Virus record (IMG/VR): IMGVR_UViG_3300040815_000636
Coordinates: 1-29,933 of that record
Length of the DNA stretch: 29,933 bases
Direction: 5' to 3' (one strand)
Source: a virus
Shown piece after piece: positions 7,565-14,252 of the stretch. Both the position numbers and the translations under genes were made by a program. A model generated the notes under the pieces. It saw only the letters and a program-made list of their open reading frames with translations, did no database searches and had not been told where the DNA came from. Numbering within the stretch: the stretch's first letter is position 1; each line of letters starts with the position of its first letter.

Positions 7565-9319
7565 ATGAGCAAAATGAAAATGAACTTAGGTGTAATTGAT
7601 TACGCCAGATATGAGCAACCCATGTTCACCGATCAAAGTAACAAGGACTGGGTGTTTTTTGGCGAAGACAATTTGTACCCGCTATACCTAGACGACTTGT
7701 TTATTTCATCTTCCATTCACGGTGCTATTGTGACTGGTACAGCGGATATGATTTACGGTGAGGGTTTAGAATGCGACACAAAAGATGACAACGTAGAGCA
7801 ATGGCTACGGCTAAAAAGCATGTTTCGGCACGATGCCTTAAGGCGTGCGGCTTTTGATTTAAAACTTTACGGTAACGCTTATCTTAATGTAATTTGGTCA
7901 CAAGACCGAAGCACAATTAGCGAAGTACATCATGTGCCAGCAAGCACAATTCGATGCGGTAAAGCAGATGACAACGATGAGGTTAAAATATTCTACCATA
8001 GCACCAATTGGATTGAGTCGAACCAATCTAATTTTAAGCCAAATCCTATTCCTGCATTTGACGTAAACGACCGTACAGCAGCCAGTCAGATTATTCACAT
8101 AAAAGAATACAGCCCCGTATCGTTTTTCTATGGCTTACCAAGCTACAAGGGAGCTACAGCGTATTGTGAGCTAGACAAAAACATAGCTGAGTTCCATCTT
8201 TCTAACATAAAAACGGGGCTTTTTCCCAGCCTTGCAATCAGCTTCAACAGTGGTATCCCGACAGACGATGAACGTAGAGATTTAGAGCGTTTGATTTATG
8301 ATAAGTTTGGTGGTGCAAGTAATGCTGGTAAAATTCTCATGACGTTCAACGATGGTCAAGATTCAGCACCTACCATTGAGCCGTTTAATTTGCCTAACCC
8401 GCACGAAACGTATGATTTTTTAGCAAAACAAGTATTTCAAGAAATCCTATCGGGACACCGTGTAACTTCTCCATTGCTGTTCGGCCTGCGATCAGAAGGT
8501 GGTGGGTTTGGTAGCAACGCAGATGAGATGCGTGACGCATACGATTTGTACAGCAAGACTGTTGTAGAACCATTTCAGCACACTTTGTTGCATGGCATCC
8601 AACCCATACTTTCGGCAAACAATATCATTTTAGATGTCTATTTTAAGGATTTAGTGCCTGCAAGTTTTATTGAGCAAAAGGAAGAAGAAGAAAAAAAAAA
8701 AATCTTTTCCAATCAGCCAGTTCGAATCAGCGAAACCCAAAGCTCAATTTGGTTAAATCACCTGTCGGACAAGGATGCGCCACTGCCAAAAGAATTCGTG
8801 CTACTGAAGGAAGAAATAGTCAATAACACGAATGATGATCACAGACTGCACAACAAATACGAATTTGGCTTAGAAGACTATTCCAATTACGATTTAGTTT
8901 CGGAGTGGGGTGATGTCGTGAGTCCACAAGGCAATTTGTTTGCGGTACGGTATCAGTATTTTAAGGCTACAAGTCAACAACCCAAAGGCGAGAGCCGAGA
9001 TTTTTGTGTTGAAATGATGGATTTGGCAAACGCAGGTGTTCAGTACCGTTACGAAGATATTGGCAACATGAGTTCTGATGGCGTAAATGGACAATTTGCA
9101 GCGGCAGGTCAAAGTAGCTATGACATTTTTGAATGGGCTGGAGGCAAGAATTGCTACCACGGTTTTAAAAGACTTATATATGTATATGTACCTGATGGTC
9201 TTCCAGACACAGCAGATGGTCTTTATGAGGATTGGGACGCTGTTATGCGTCGAGTTGGAAACAACCCTTACGTAGTCCAGAAAGGAGAGGAGGCAATCGC
9301 ACCAATAGACAAGCAATAA
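7565..9319 (+). CDS. Portal protein with C-terminal extension domain
   Basis: A 584-residue protein. Residues 1-375 match a portal: DLFISSSIHGAIVTGTADMIYGEGL near the start, FDLKLYGNAYLNVIW, a wing region ending FYGLPSYKGA, a stem helix, and a clip/crown part VFQEILSGHRVTSPLLFGL. A 12-A run at 8691-8702 encodes the EEEEKKK linker at the end of this core. Residues 376-584 form an extra domain with SRDFCVEM near 476, YRYEDIGNMSSDGVN, YDIFEWAGGKNCYHGFKR; this Cys/His-containing domain accompanies portals and XkdF proteases in Bacteroidota phages. The portal forms the dodecameric DNA channel at the head vertex. It is unusual that the gene lies about 9 kb before the terminase genes, on the other side of the lysis and early regions. 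Confidence 0.88.
   Translation: MSKMKMNLGVIDYARYEQPMFTDQSNKDWVFFGEDNLYPLYLDDLFISSSIHGAIVTGTADMIYGEGLECDTKDDNVEQWLRLKSMFRHDALRRAAFDLKLYGNAYLNVIWSQDRSTISEVHHVPASTIRCGKADDNDEVKIFYHSTNWIESNQSNFKPNPIPAFDVNDRTAASQIIHIKEYSPVSFFYGLPSYKGATAYCELDKNIAEFHLSNIKTGLFPSLAISFNSGIPTDDERRDLERLIYDKFGGASNAGKILMTFNDGQDSAPTIEPFNLPNPHETYDFLAKQVFQEILSGHRVTSPLLFGLRSEGGGFGSNADEMRDAYDLYSKTVVEPFQHTLLHGIQPILSANNIILDVYFKDLVPASFIEQKEEEEKKKIFSNQPVRISETQSSIWLNHLSDKDAPLPKEFVLLKEEIVNNTNDDHRLHNKYEFGLEDYSNYDLVSEWGDVVSPQGNLFAVRYQYFKATSQQPKGESRDFCVEMMDLANAGVQYRYEDIGNMSSDGVNGQFAAAGQSSYDIFEWAGGKNCYHGFKRLIYVYVPDGLPDTADGLYEDWDAVMRRVGNNPYVVQKGEEAIAPIDKQ
8691..8702 (+). other. A12 homopolymer, possible slippage site in the portal gene
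   Basis: Twelve consecutive A residues lie at the boundary between the portal core and its C-terminal domain. A -1 shift (or one added A) would end translation at TAA 8824-8826. A +1 shift (or one lost A) would end at TAA 8754-8756. Either would give a short portal lacking the C-terminal domain. A runs of this length are known to promote RNA polymerase slippage; use of it here is inference. Confidence 0.45.
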
Positions 9320-9882
9320 TGGCTACACTGTATATCAACGCATCGCGTATAAAGAAAGACACAGCACTTGGTTCTGCTGTAGACGACAATTTGTTGCACC
9401 CCTATATTCTCATTGCACAGGATCGGTGGATTCTACCAGCTCTAGGAACAGACCTAGACGCTAAATTGAAGCAGGACATAATTGATAGCACGTTAGTTGG
9501 CAACTACGAAACATTGGTCACTGATTACATCCAGCCGTGTCTTGTGCAGCTTGCATTTGCTGAAGTGGCCTTTGTCATGCGATTGCGGTTTTCAAACAAC
9601 AGCGTCACTTTGATTGACAACGAGCAAGGTACTAGCGCGTCAATGGGTGACATTAAGATGGTTGTACAAAAGGCTACGGAAATCGGTATGTTCTACCGCA
9701 GTCGTTTGGTGGATTATCTTTGTCACAACACAAGTTTGTTTCCAGAATATTCAAGCAACACGGGAGCAGATTTACATCCAAGCACACACAACTATTTTGG
9801 TAATCTCAATGTCGATAAAAACAGACTCAGGAGCAACAGAGAAATTCGTATCGCGCAAGGTATCGGCCTCAAAGATTTCTAA
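9319..9882 (+). CDS. Head-tail adaptor (DUF6712-like)
   Basis: A 187-residue protein. The ATG at 9319 overlaps the portal stop (TAATG) and gives the N-terminus MATLYINASRIKKDTALGSA; an in-frame ATG further upstream would add 29 residues that lie over portal coding sequence and look unnatural. The pattern VDDNLLHPYILIAQDRWILPALG, followed by long helices, is that of the DUF6712-type connector proteins of Bacteroidota phages, helical head-completion proteins that dock under the portal. The C-terminus is basic and Asn-rich. Function is from family resemblance and position directly after the portal. Confidence 0.75.
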   Translation: MATLYINASRIKKDTALGSAVDDNLLHPYILIAQDRWILPALGTDLDAKLKQDIIDSTLVGNYETLVTDYIQPCLVQLAFAEVAFVMRLRFSNNSVTLIDNEQGTSASMGDIKMVVQKATEIGMFYRSRLVDYLCHNTSLFPEYSSNTGADLHPSTHNYFGNLNVDKNRLRSNREIRIAQGIGLKDF

Positions 9883-9924
9883 GCGAATAAAGAACGAGGC
9901 GAAACTTATAGAGTATATAAAAAG

Positions 9925-10131
9925 ATGGACTACGATTTGATAGGTGTTGTTGTGGGGGCTTTAAGTGGCATCATTGCTACATGGGTGAAGCTCACTAACG
10001 AGGTGACAAAGATTAAGAGCCGTCTATTTTCTTTAGAAAAACAAGAAACCAAGGTGCAAGAAACTCTAGAGGTTTTAGTCAGCGGAATTAACGAAATCAA
10101 ATTGCTACTAGCTAAAAAAGGAATCGAATGA
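9925..10131 (+). CDS. Holin-like protein (XhlA-type)
   Basis: A 68-residue protein with an N-terminal hydrophobic stretch (LIGVVVGALSGIIATWV) followed by a coiled-coil-like helix with heptad spacing (VTKIKSRLFSLEKQETKVQE). This plan, with the hydrophobic segment placed N-terminally, fits small membrane proteins found next to endolysins, sometimes grouped with XhlA or haemolysin-type holins. It opens a lysis cassette: its stop overlaps the next mini-gene by ATGA, and an amidase follows. The holin function is inferred from topology and context. Confidence 0.65.
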   Translation: MDYDLIGVVVGALSGIIATWVKLTNEVTKIKSRLFSLEKQETKVQETLEVLVSGINEIKLLLAKKGIE

Positions 10132-10226
10132 AATCTCCAAGACAATACGAGGACAGTTTTCATCTTGTAAGAATCGGTTTTATTGGATTGGTTCTATGTG
10201 TAATTCTTCTGCTTTGCGAGATTTAG
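10128..10226 (+). CDS. Mini membrane protein of the lysis cassette (32 residues)
   Basis: A 32-codon frame starting in an ATGA overlap with the holin-like gene. The first 15 residues are polar (MKSPRQYEDSFHLVR) and the rest is one membrane segment (IGFIGLVLCVILLLCEI). Its last 31 bases overlap the start of the amidase gene in another frame. The coupling, the clear topology and the location favour a real gene, perhaps a small holin, antiholin or spanin-like subunit. No conserved motif supports a specific role. Confidence 0.5.
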   Translation: MKSPRQYEDSFHLVRIGFIGLVLCVILLLCEI

Positions 10227-10636
10227 ATAAAGTTATTCTGCATTGTTCAGCGACTATCGAAGGCGCGCACATTGATGTAGACACCATAAGAACATGGCAT
10301 AAGGCCAGAGGTTGGAACGACATTGGTTATCATTACGTCATTTACCGTGACGGATCAGTACACCAAGGAAGGGGTGTAGACAAAATAGGAGCGCATACCG
10401 CAAGTCAAAACAAAACATCTATTGGGGTCTGCTATGTTGGTGGTATATCGGCAAAGACAGGTAAACCAGCAGATACTATGACAGCGGAACAAGAAATGGG
10501 TTTTCTTGAATTGTGGCACGCTTTGAAAGTCTGCTTTGGGGAATTAGAATTGTATGGTCACAATGACTATTCGCGTAAGGCGTGTCCATGCTTTGATGTA
10601 AAAGAGAAGTATAAATTTTTAATAGAAGAGAAATGA
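10196..10636 (+). CDS. N-acetylmuramoyl-L-alanine amidase (endolysin, T7 lysozyme-like)
   Basis: A 146-residue Amidase_2/PGRP-domain enzyme, close to the 151 residues of T7 lysozyme. It cuts the bond between N-acetylmuramic acid and L-alanine in peptidoglycan. The zinc ligands H16 (ILHCSAT), H122 (GHNDYS) and C130 (KACPCFD) and the catalytic Y45 (GYHYVIY) and K128 are all present with T7-like spacing. There is no signal peptide, so it needs a holin to reach the wall, and a holin-like gene lies just upstream. The ATG at 10196 gives the expected distance to the first zinc ligand. T7 lysozyme also inhibits its own RNA polymerase, but no such polymerase is encoded here. Confidence 0.95.
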   Translation: MCNSSALRDLDKVILHCSATIEGAHIDVDTIRTWHKARGWNDIGYHYVIYRDGSVHQGRGVDKIGAHTASQNKTSIGVCYVGGISAKTGKPADTMTAEQEMGFLELWHALKVCFGELELYGHNDYSRKACPCFDVKEKYKFLIEEK

Positions 10637-10794
10637 TTTTTTTAACTGAATACTGGAGTGAAATTTTAAATGCTGTGCTTGTAGCAGCAGGGACGCTAAC
10701 AGCTTTGACCGAAACAAAAAAAGACGATCGTATCGTAAATATTTTGACACGCATTTTAAACGCGGTAGTGCTTGGTAAGAATCGCAAGAAATAG
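10633..10794 (+). CDS. Small amphipathic protein of the lysis cassette (53 residues)
   Basis: A 53-residue frame starting in an ATGA overlap with the amidase. The first half is a weakly hydrophobic helix (ILNAVLVAAGTLTALTE) after a short MIFLTEYWSE start. The second half is a helix with basic residues (RIVNILTRILNAVVLGKNRKK). This pattern recurs in short proteins beside phage endolysins. It may be a holin or antiholin partner. Termination structures follow directly, so it closes the cassette. Confidence 0.65.
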   Translation: MIFLTEYWSEILNAVLVAAGTLTALTETKKDDRIVNILTRILNAVVLGKNRKK

Positions 10795-10813
10795 TAAATT
10801 GCTGTATGAAAAA

Positions 10814-10860
10814 GCGATGCTTGTTCCATCGCGATAGGTTTTCCCTTACCTAGTTTTTTT
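10814..10860 (+). terminator. Hairpin pair with T-tract after the lysis cassette
   Basis: GCGATG (10814-10819) pairs with CATCGC (10827-10832). TAGGT (10835-10839) pairs with ACCTA (10848-10852) and is followed by G and seven T residues. The second stem is short, so by itself this is a weak terminator; it may assist the stronger one at 10873. Confidence 0.5.
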
Positions 10861-10872
10861 CATGTTGATTGG

Positions 10873-10899
10873 CCCCTGCCTAACGAGGTGGGGGTTTTT
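10873..10899 (+). terminator. Intrinsic terminator before the early promoter
   Basis: A 9-bp stem (CCCCTGCCT with AGGTGGGGG, two G-U pairs) closes an AACG loop and is followed by five T residues. It separates the lysis cassette from the early promoter 18 bases downstream. Confidence 0.85.
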
Positions 10900-10916
10900 C
10901 ATGCACATATATTTGA

Positions 10917-10948
10917 TTTGGAGCATCCAATAATTTTGTGTATATTTG
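10917..10948 (+). promoter_or_regulatory. Bacteroidota-type promoter for the early region
   Basis: TTTG at 10917-10920, a 20-base spacer and TATATTTG at 10941-10948 match the Bacteroidota primary sigma consensus (TTTG at -33, TAnnTTTG at -7). The first early ATG lies 20 bases further on. This would be read by the host RNA polymerase immediately after infection. Confidence 0.85.
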
Positions 10949-10968
10949 CATCAAATCAATATAAAACC

Positions 10969-11295
10969 ATGAAGATAAACAGGACAAAGGACAAGGTAAT
11001 CTACTTGCTTAAGCGGTATCCATCACTACGTGATGACGATAGCAAACTCATTGCAAACTATTGGAATTCAGAATTGCAGGCAAAAGGCACGAACACGGCA
11101 AAAGGCAAGATGTACGAGTTGTTGCAAATGATAGCTGCTAAAGAGTTGGCCACACCTGAAAGCATTGTTCGTATGCGTCGCAAAGTTCAAGAAGACATGA
11201 CCGAGCTGCGAGGCGTGCAATACAATCGTCGCCATAAAGAACAGAAGCAGGTACAACAGGACTTAGGTTATAACACACAATCTTACGCAAAATGA
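10969..11295 (+). CDS. Early protein, conserved in phages, unknown function
   Basis: A 108-residue protein. The start at ATG 10969 is chosen because it follows the promoter at the right distance; an in-frame upstream start would lie over the promoter. The first part, KVIYLLKRYPSLRDDDSKLIANYW, and the later part, TPESIVRMRRKVQED, form a pattern I recognise from short phage early proteins of unknown function, in which a YP.LRDDD motif is followed by a helical region ending in RRK.QE. The C-terminus is basic and Gln-rich. It may bind nucleic acid or a replication partner. Its stop overlaps the next start by ATGA. Confidence 0.75.
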   Translation: MKINRTKDKVIYLLKRYPSLRDDDSKLIANYWNSELQAKGTNTAKGKMYELLQMIAAKELATPESIVRMRRKVQEDMTELRGVQYNRRHKEQKQVQQDLGYNTQSYAK

Positions 11296-11573
11296 ATCAC
11301 AGTCAAGAAGAAAATTGGGTAACGGGAAAATTAGGCACTACAACATCTACAGCATACCGAACAAGTATATGGACACCTGTAGATGAAGACCATCTCCACA
11401 AGTATAGGCAGAAGTACATTGATGAAGGCTGGAAGTCGTATTGCTGGACAAAGGGATCATCAGGTTATGACAAGTATTTCTTATCTAAGCTACCGAAGGA
11501 CGAGTTTAAACACCTTTTGATGGTTGAAAAGGATTACGGATACTTCACTTTATTTTACGACATCAATGAATAA
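11292..11573 (+). CDS. Early hypothetical protein (93 residues)
   Basis: A 93-residue protein with ATGA coupling to the gene before it. The sequence is aromatic and polar, with Trp at several positions (ENWVTG, TSIWTP, EGWKSY, YCWTKG) and a C-terminal strand-like end (YGYFTLFYDINE). No known domain is recognised. Its stop overlaps the next gene start. Confidence 0.65.
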   Translation: MNHSQEENWVTGKLGTTTSTAYRTSIWTPVDEDHLHKYRQKYIDEGWKSYCWTKGSSGYDKYFLSKLPKDEFKHLLMVEKDYGYFTLFYDINE

Positions 11574-11766
11574 TCAAGAAATGAAAATGTGGTTGCAGTG
11601 GCGTAAAGAAATGGGTTTCAAGCCTGTACGACAAAGCATTCTCAACAATTTACTACGTGACAATGTAGTGTTGGAAATTAGAACTGAGCCTAAAATTAGA
11701 ATTTACAAGATTAAAACCTACCTATGGGGTTTAATCAAAATCTATAAACCTTTAAACATCAAGTAA
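11566..11766 (+). CDS. Early hypothetical protein (66 residues)
   Basis: A basic 66-residue protein. ATG 11566 overlaps the stop of the preceding gene by 8 bases; a longer reading from 11524 would lie over that gene and is less likely. It starts MNNQEMKMWLQWRKEMGFKP and ends with a short basic-hydrophobic stretch (YLWGLIKIYKPLNIK) that could be a membrane-associated or DNA-contacting helix. Function unknown. Confidence 0.6.
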   Translation: MNNQEMKMWLQWRKEMGFKPVRQSILNNLLRDNVVLEIRTEPKIRIYKIKTYLWGLIKIYKPLNIK

Positions 11767-11767
11767 G

Positions 11768-12220
11768 ATGAAAACAAAATCAGTTATTAAATCAGTTAAG
11801 CGCACCGATGATAATCCTTGGAATAAGGACGGTAAGACATTCTATCCATACTTCGTAGAAATGGAAGACGGTGTTGCAGGCAAGGCCAATAGCACAGGTG
11901 CGGATAAAACTCCGTATAGCGTAGGAGACGAAGTAGAATACACAAAGACGGAAAACACATATGGTGTTAGTTTGCGTATCTCTAAGGTCAATAAAGAGCA
12001 GGAGGACAAGCAGCGGTACTGGGAGGAGAAAGACGCAAGGATTAGCAACCAATGGGCTATTACAACGGCTTTAGAGTATTTGAAGATGACTGCTAATTCA
12101 GCTAATCAATTAACAGAGGATCAGATAAAAATTGAGGCTAAGAACATGTTGCACATGCGCGACAACTTGAACACGGTTGATACCCCTACATTTAGTCAGG
12201 ATGAAAAATACCCGTACTAA
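11768..12220 (+). CDS. Putative OB-fold single-stranded DNA-binding protein
   Basis: A 150-residue protein. The N-terminal half has a strand-rich pattern, FYPYFVEMEDGVAGKANS, then PYSVGDEVEYT and YGVSLRISKV, like the OB-fold SSB-type proteins I know from Bacteroidota phages, where a short strand pair is followed by VGDEVEY. The C-terminal half is helical (WAITTALEYLKM). If right, it coats single-stranded DNA during phage replication, which fits the initiator and nuclease downstream. The acidic tip typical of bacterial SSB is not obvious (it ends in SQDEKYPY), so the call rests on pattern and context. Confidence 0.55.
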   Translation: MKTKSVIKSVKRTDDNPWNKDGKTFYPYFVEMEDGVAGKANSTGADKTPYSVGDEVEYTKTENTYGVSLRISKVNKEQEDKQRYWEEKDARISNQWAITTALEYLKMTANSANQLTEDQIKIEAKNMLHMRDNLNTVDTPTFSQDEKYPY

Positions 12221-12498
12221 TGAACGAATTTATCACAAGACCTACGTCCGAGGACGAGTACAATGACATCATACATAACTTCTTTGCATGGTTAAAGCGT
12301 CAACCACAGATGCAAAAGCACATGAACAAGGACAATGTATCGACGTTGGTGTTTCAACTGGGTTATAGCCTTTTAGATGGTGAACATGGGCAAAAGTTTT
12401 TGTATCCAACTAAGACAGGGTACAGGCATGACCCTGATCACAAAGTTTATTGGGAAGAATACTTACCAAGTAAGAAATCTAAAAAGAAGAAAAAATGA
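12220..12498 (+). CDS. Early hypothetical protein with Lys-rich tail
   Basis: A 92-residue protein starting inside the stop of the gene before (TAATG). The core is helical (EDEYNDIIHNFFAWLKRQ) and a GYSLLDGEHG segment follows. It ends in SKKSKKKKK, probably disordered and able to bind nucleic acid. No family is recognised. ATGA overlap with the next gene. Confidence 0.65.
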   Translation: MNEFITRPTSEDEYNDIIHNFFAWLKRQPQMQKHMNKDNVSTLVFQLGYSLLDGEHGQKFLYPTKTGYRHDPDHKVYWEEYLPSKKSKKKKK

Positions 12499-12740
12499 CA
12501 TTACGCACATTTATCGAAATGCACTACAAGTCATTTTCCAAAATGGATAGGGAAATGAATTGGACAAACATGACTGCCAACAGGTACTACAACAATACAC
12601 CACACATGTTTCTGTACAAGATGGAAGACATTAAACATCACACAGGTGTCCATATTATCAGCTTGACCAAAATGATTGTAGATCGGATAGTAGAGCTACA
12701 AGAAGTTAAAAAGCATAAAACTGTACCCGATGGATTATGA
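12495..12740 (+). CDS. Possible HTH DNA-binding regulator
   Basis: An 81-residue protein. MTLRTFIEMHYKSFSKMDREMNWTN, continuing into TANRYYNN, has the helix lengths and turn expected of a compact helix-turn-helix regulator of the XRE/Cro type, with TANRYY as the possible recognition-helix start. The second half (DIIKH-like region to IISLTKMIVDRI) is helical. If a regulator, it could act on the early promoter. The similarity is only a pattern, so the function is tentative. Confidence 0.45.
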   Translation: MTLRTFIEMHYKSFSKMDREMNWTNMTANRYYNNTPHMFLYKMEDIKHHTGVHIISLTKMIVDRIVELQEVKKHKTVPDGL

Positions 12741-12909
12741 CGCAGATTGGTTTCACGAGAGAAGTATAATTGAGCTGCGACGTTATCGCAGACTGCTTTT
12801 TAGTTTAATTGCATCTATGCCTGCATGTAGCAAACGTGAGAAGTTAGAGCATACGCTTGACAGATGTAGGTTCGAATTAAATTTTAAAACAGGAGAAACC
12901 AAATACTGA
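12730..12909 (+). CDS. Small early protein (59 residues)
   Basis: A 59-codon frame overlapping the preceding gene by 11 bases and the next by one (TGATG). It encodes a basic helical protein (IIELRRYRRLLFSLIASMP) with two cysteines further on (C33, C46). The tight overlaps at both ends favour a real gene. Function unknown. Confidence 0.6.
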   Translation: MDYDADWFHERSIIELRRYRRLLFSLIASMPACSKREKLEHTLDRCRFELNFKTGETKY

Positions 12910-13037
12910 TGGAACGTTACATTTATGCCTATTTGGATGAGGAGGGATTGTTGCAGTGGACGGCAGATGTAACTGAAGCAGAAGAATTTTCAATAACTAC
13001 TTTCTATCAAATTGAAGTAATTTATGAGGCAGTTTAA
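12909..13037 (+). CDS. Small acidic early protein (42 residues)
   Basis: A 42-codon frame between two overlapping neighbours: TGATG at its start, and 14 bases shared with the replication initiator at its end. The product is acidic and strand-rich (MERYIYAYLDEEG, TTFYQIEVIYEAV). It is kept because it fills the gap exactly. Function unknown. Confidence 0.5.
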   Translation: MERYIYAYLDEEGLLQWTADVTEAEEFSITTFYQIEVIYEAV

Positions 13038-13665
13038 AGGGATCTGGATACCAAGGGTAATTCTTGAAAACCAGAAATTAGAGCCAATCGACAAAATATT
13101 GTGGGCTGATATTGATTCGTTTAATTGGGATAATCACACGTTCTTCAAATCGAACACATTGATTTCTGAAGACTATGGTGTTAGTGAGCGCACAATTAGC
13201 CGAAGCATCAAACGATTGCACGAGGCAAAGTTAATTAAGATAAAGACCGATGGCCGTAAGAGGACAATATGTCCAGCCAGCATAGACAATTTGTCTACCC
13301 AGCCTCGCCAATATGTCGATGCAGCCTCGCCAATATGTCTACAGAATAATAACAATATATCTAAACAATCTAAAAAAACAAGTTATAGTGGGAAAAACCC
13401 AAATTCGTTTGAAGAGGTAGAGGAATACTTTGCAGAGATACTACCTTCGACAGCAAACAGTGAGTTAGCCAAAGAGAGCCTGAGCTTTTACGATTACTAC
13501 ACGGCTAATGGTTGGGTGCAAGGCAAAGGCAAACCCTTAAAGGATTGGAAAGCTGCTGCTCGTAATTGGATACGCAACACGAAACAATGGAAAAAATCAA
13601 ATCATGGATTTAAAGGAGAAAACTTTAGCGTTGAGGCCGCAAACGAATTTATTACTCAAGGGTGA
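13024..13665 (+). CDS. Replication initiator with winged-helix domain; origin in its gene
   Basis: A 213-residue protein. It starts RQFKGIWIPRVILEN and KLEPIDKILWADIDSF, as in phage replisome organiser proteins. Residues 40-76 form a winged helix (SNTLISEDYGVSERTISRSI, then KRLHEAKLIKI). A low-complexity linker covers residues 80-127. The C-terminal domain, about 128-190 (FEEVEEYFAEIL, FYDYYTANGWVQGKGK, WKAAARNWIRN), is typical of phage initiators that recruit a helicase. The linker is encoded by four 22-bp iterons and an AT-rich stretch, as the lambda O gene holds the lambda origin. It should bind these iterons and start phage replication using host helicase and polymerase, since none is encoded here. 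Confidence 0.8.
   Translation: MRQFKGIWIPRVILENQKLEPIDKILWADIDSFNWDNHTFFKSNTLISEDYGVSERTISRSIKRLHEAKLIKIKTDGRKRTICPASIDNLSTQPRQYVDAASPICLQNNNNISKQSKKTSYSGKNPNSFEEVEEYFAEILPSTANSELAKESLSFYDYYTANGWVQGKGKPLKDWKAAARNWIRNTKQWKKSNHGFKGENFSVEAANEFITQG
13265..13339. repeat. Four iterons with exact 22-bp period (probable origin)
   Basis: The core CAATATGTC occurs at 13265-13273, 13309-13317 and 13331-13339, with CAATTTGTC at 13287-13295, all spaced by exactly 22 bases. The second half of the unit, CAGCCTCGC, is identical between copies two and three and partly kept in copy one. Copies one and two have dyad symmetry (GGACA-ATA-TGTCC and GACAA-T-TTGTC). Because 22 is not a multiple of three, the repeat is read in a different frame each time and the protein is not repetitive, so selection acts on the DNA. 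Confidence 0.85.
13340..13386. other. AT-rich stretch next to the iterons (probable DNA unwinding element)
   Basis: Directly after the last iteron core, about 47 bases contain only around 20 percent G+C by my count and encode a low-complexity Asn/Ser/Lys linker (QNNNNISKQSKK). Placement of an AT-rich region beside initiator iterons is the usual arrangement of a theta-type origin. Confidence 0.6.
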
Positions 13666-14170
13666 TTTACATTTGATCAAGCCAAACGACGCATGGAATG
13701 AAGGCACCAACATACAAAAGGCTGTAAAGGTCATGCCCGATTTATGTCGCGGTTGGATTTACTCACAGGTAGCTCAGTTGTGCAAGGATATGAACTGCAC
13801 TAAAACATTAAGCACAGATGAGGAGTTGCAGTTTACTTGCCGCGCAATATTGCAAGAGCATCCAACACTCAAGTTGGAAGAACTTAAGGTTTGTTTTGAC
13901 ATGATACGCATGGGTAAGTTTGGTAAACTATTTGAGCGTTTAAAGTCCGCAGAGATTCTAGAATTTTTAAGACGCTACGAAGGTGAGGTTAGAGCAGAAG
14001 TCTTAGAACAGAATCACCAGAAAAGTCAGCAAGAGGAATCAGAACGCATGGCCGATAAAATTGAACCACTGACATTAAAGCAATTTATTAGCGACAAAAA
14101 AGTTAAACTTAGACCCGAAGGAATCGGCACGCGATTAGCAAAGAAAAACGGATGGGATAAAGAATTATGA
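13604..14170 (+). CDS. Replication-associated protein, possible helicase loader-type factor
   Basis: A 188-residue helical protein. The ATG at 13604 overlaps the initiator by 62 bases; a TTG at 13673 is an alternative start giving about 165 residues and a shorter overlap. The stretch LSTDEELQFTCRAILQEHPTL, then LEELKVCFDMIRMGKFGKLFERL, resembles a family in Bacteroidota phages that follows the initiator, where an acidic helix pair is followed by G.FGK.... and a region like ILEFLRRYEGEV. The C-terminal part is charged and basic (KKVKLRPEGIG). There is no Walker motif, so it is not an ATPase loader of the DnaC type. A role with the initiator is inferred from position. Confidence 0.6.
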   Translation: MDLKEKTLALRPQTNLLLKGDLHLIKPNDAWNEGTNIQKAVKVMPDLCRGWIYSQVAQLCKDMNCTKTLSTDEELQFTCRAILQEHPTLKLEELKVCFDMIRMGKFGKLFERLKSAEILEFLRRYEGEVRAEVLEQNHQKSQQEESERMADKIEPLTLKQFISDKKVKLRPEGIGTRLAKKNGWDKEL

Positions 14171-14205
14171 GTATATTGTCATCGGTTTACTGGTTATAGC
14201 TAGAG

Positions 14206-14236
14206 AGGGGGAGGTTACACGGAGGCTTCCCCCTTT
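14206..14236 (+). terminator. Hairpin between replication genes and ninG-like gene
   Basis: AGGGGGAGG (14206-14214) pairs with CTTCCCCCT (14226-14234) across an 11-base loop, followed by a short T-run and an AT-rich stretch. The T-tract is weak, so it may attenuate or pause rather than stop transcription. The gene gap here (14171-14252) contains nothing else recognised. Confidence 0.5.
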
Positions 14237-14252
14237 CGTTATATTAGATAAC

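Noticed and set aside
8894-9316. Reverse-strand frame of 140 codons in the portal gene
   Set aside because: Antisense to the conserved portal C-terminal domain; no start context and a composition typical of antisense reading.
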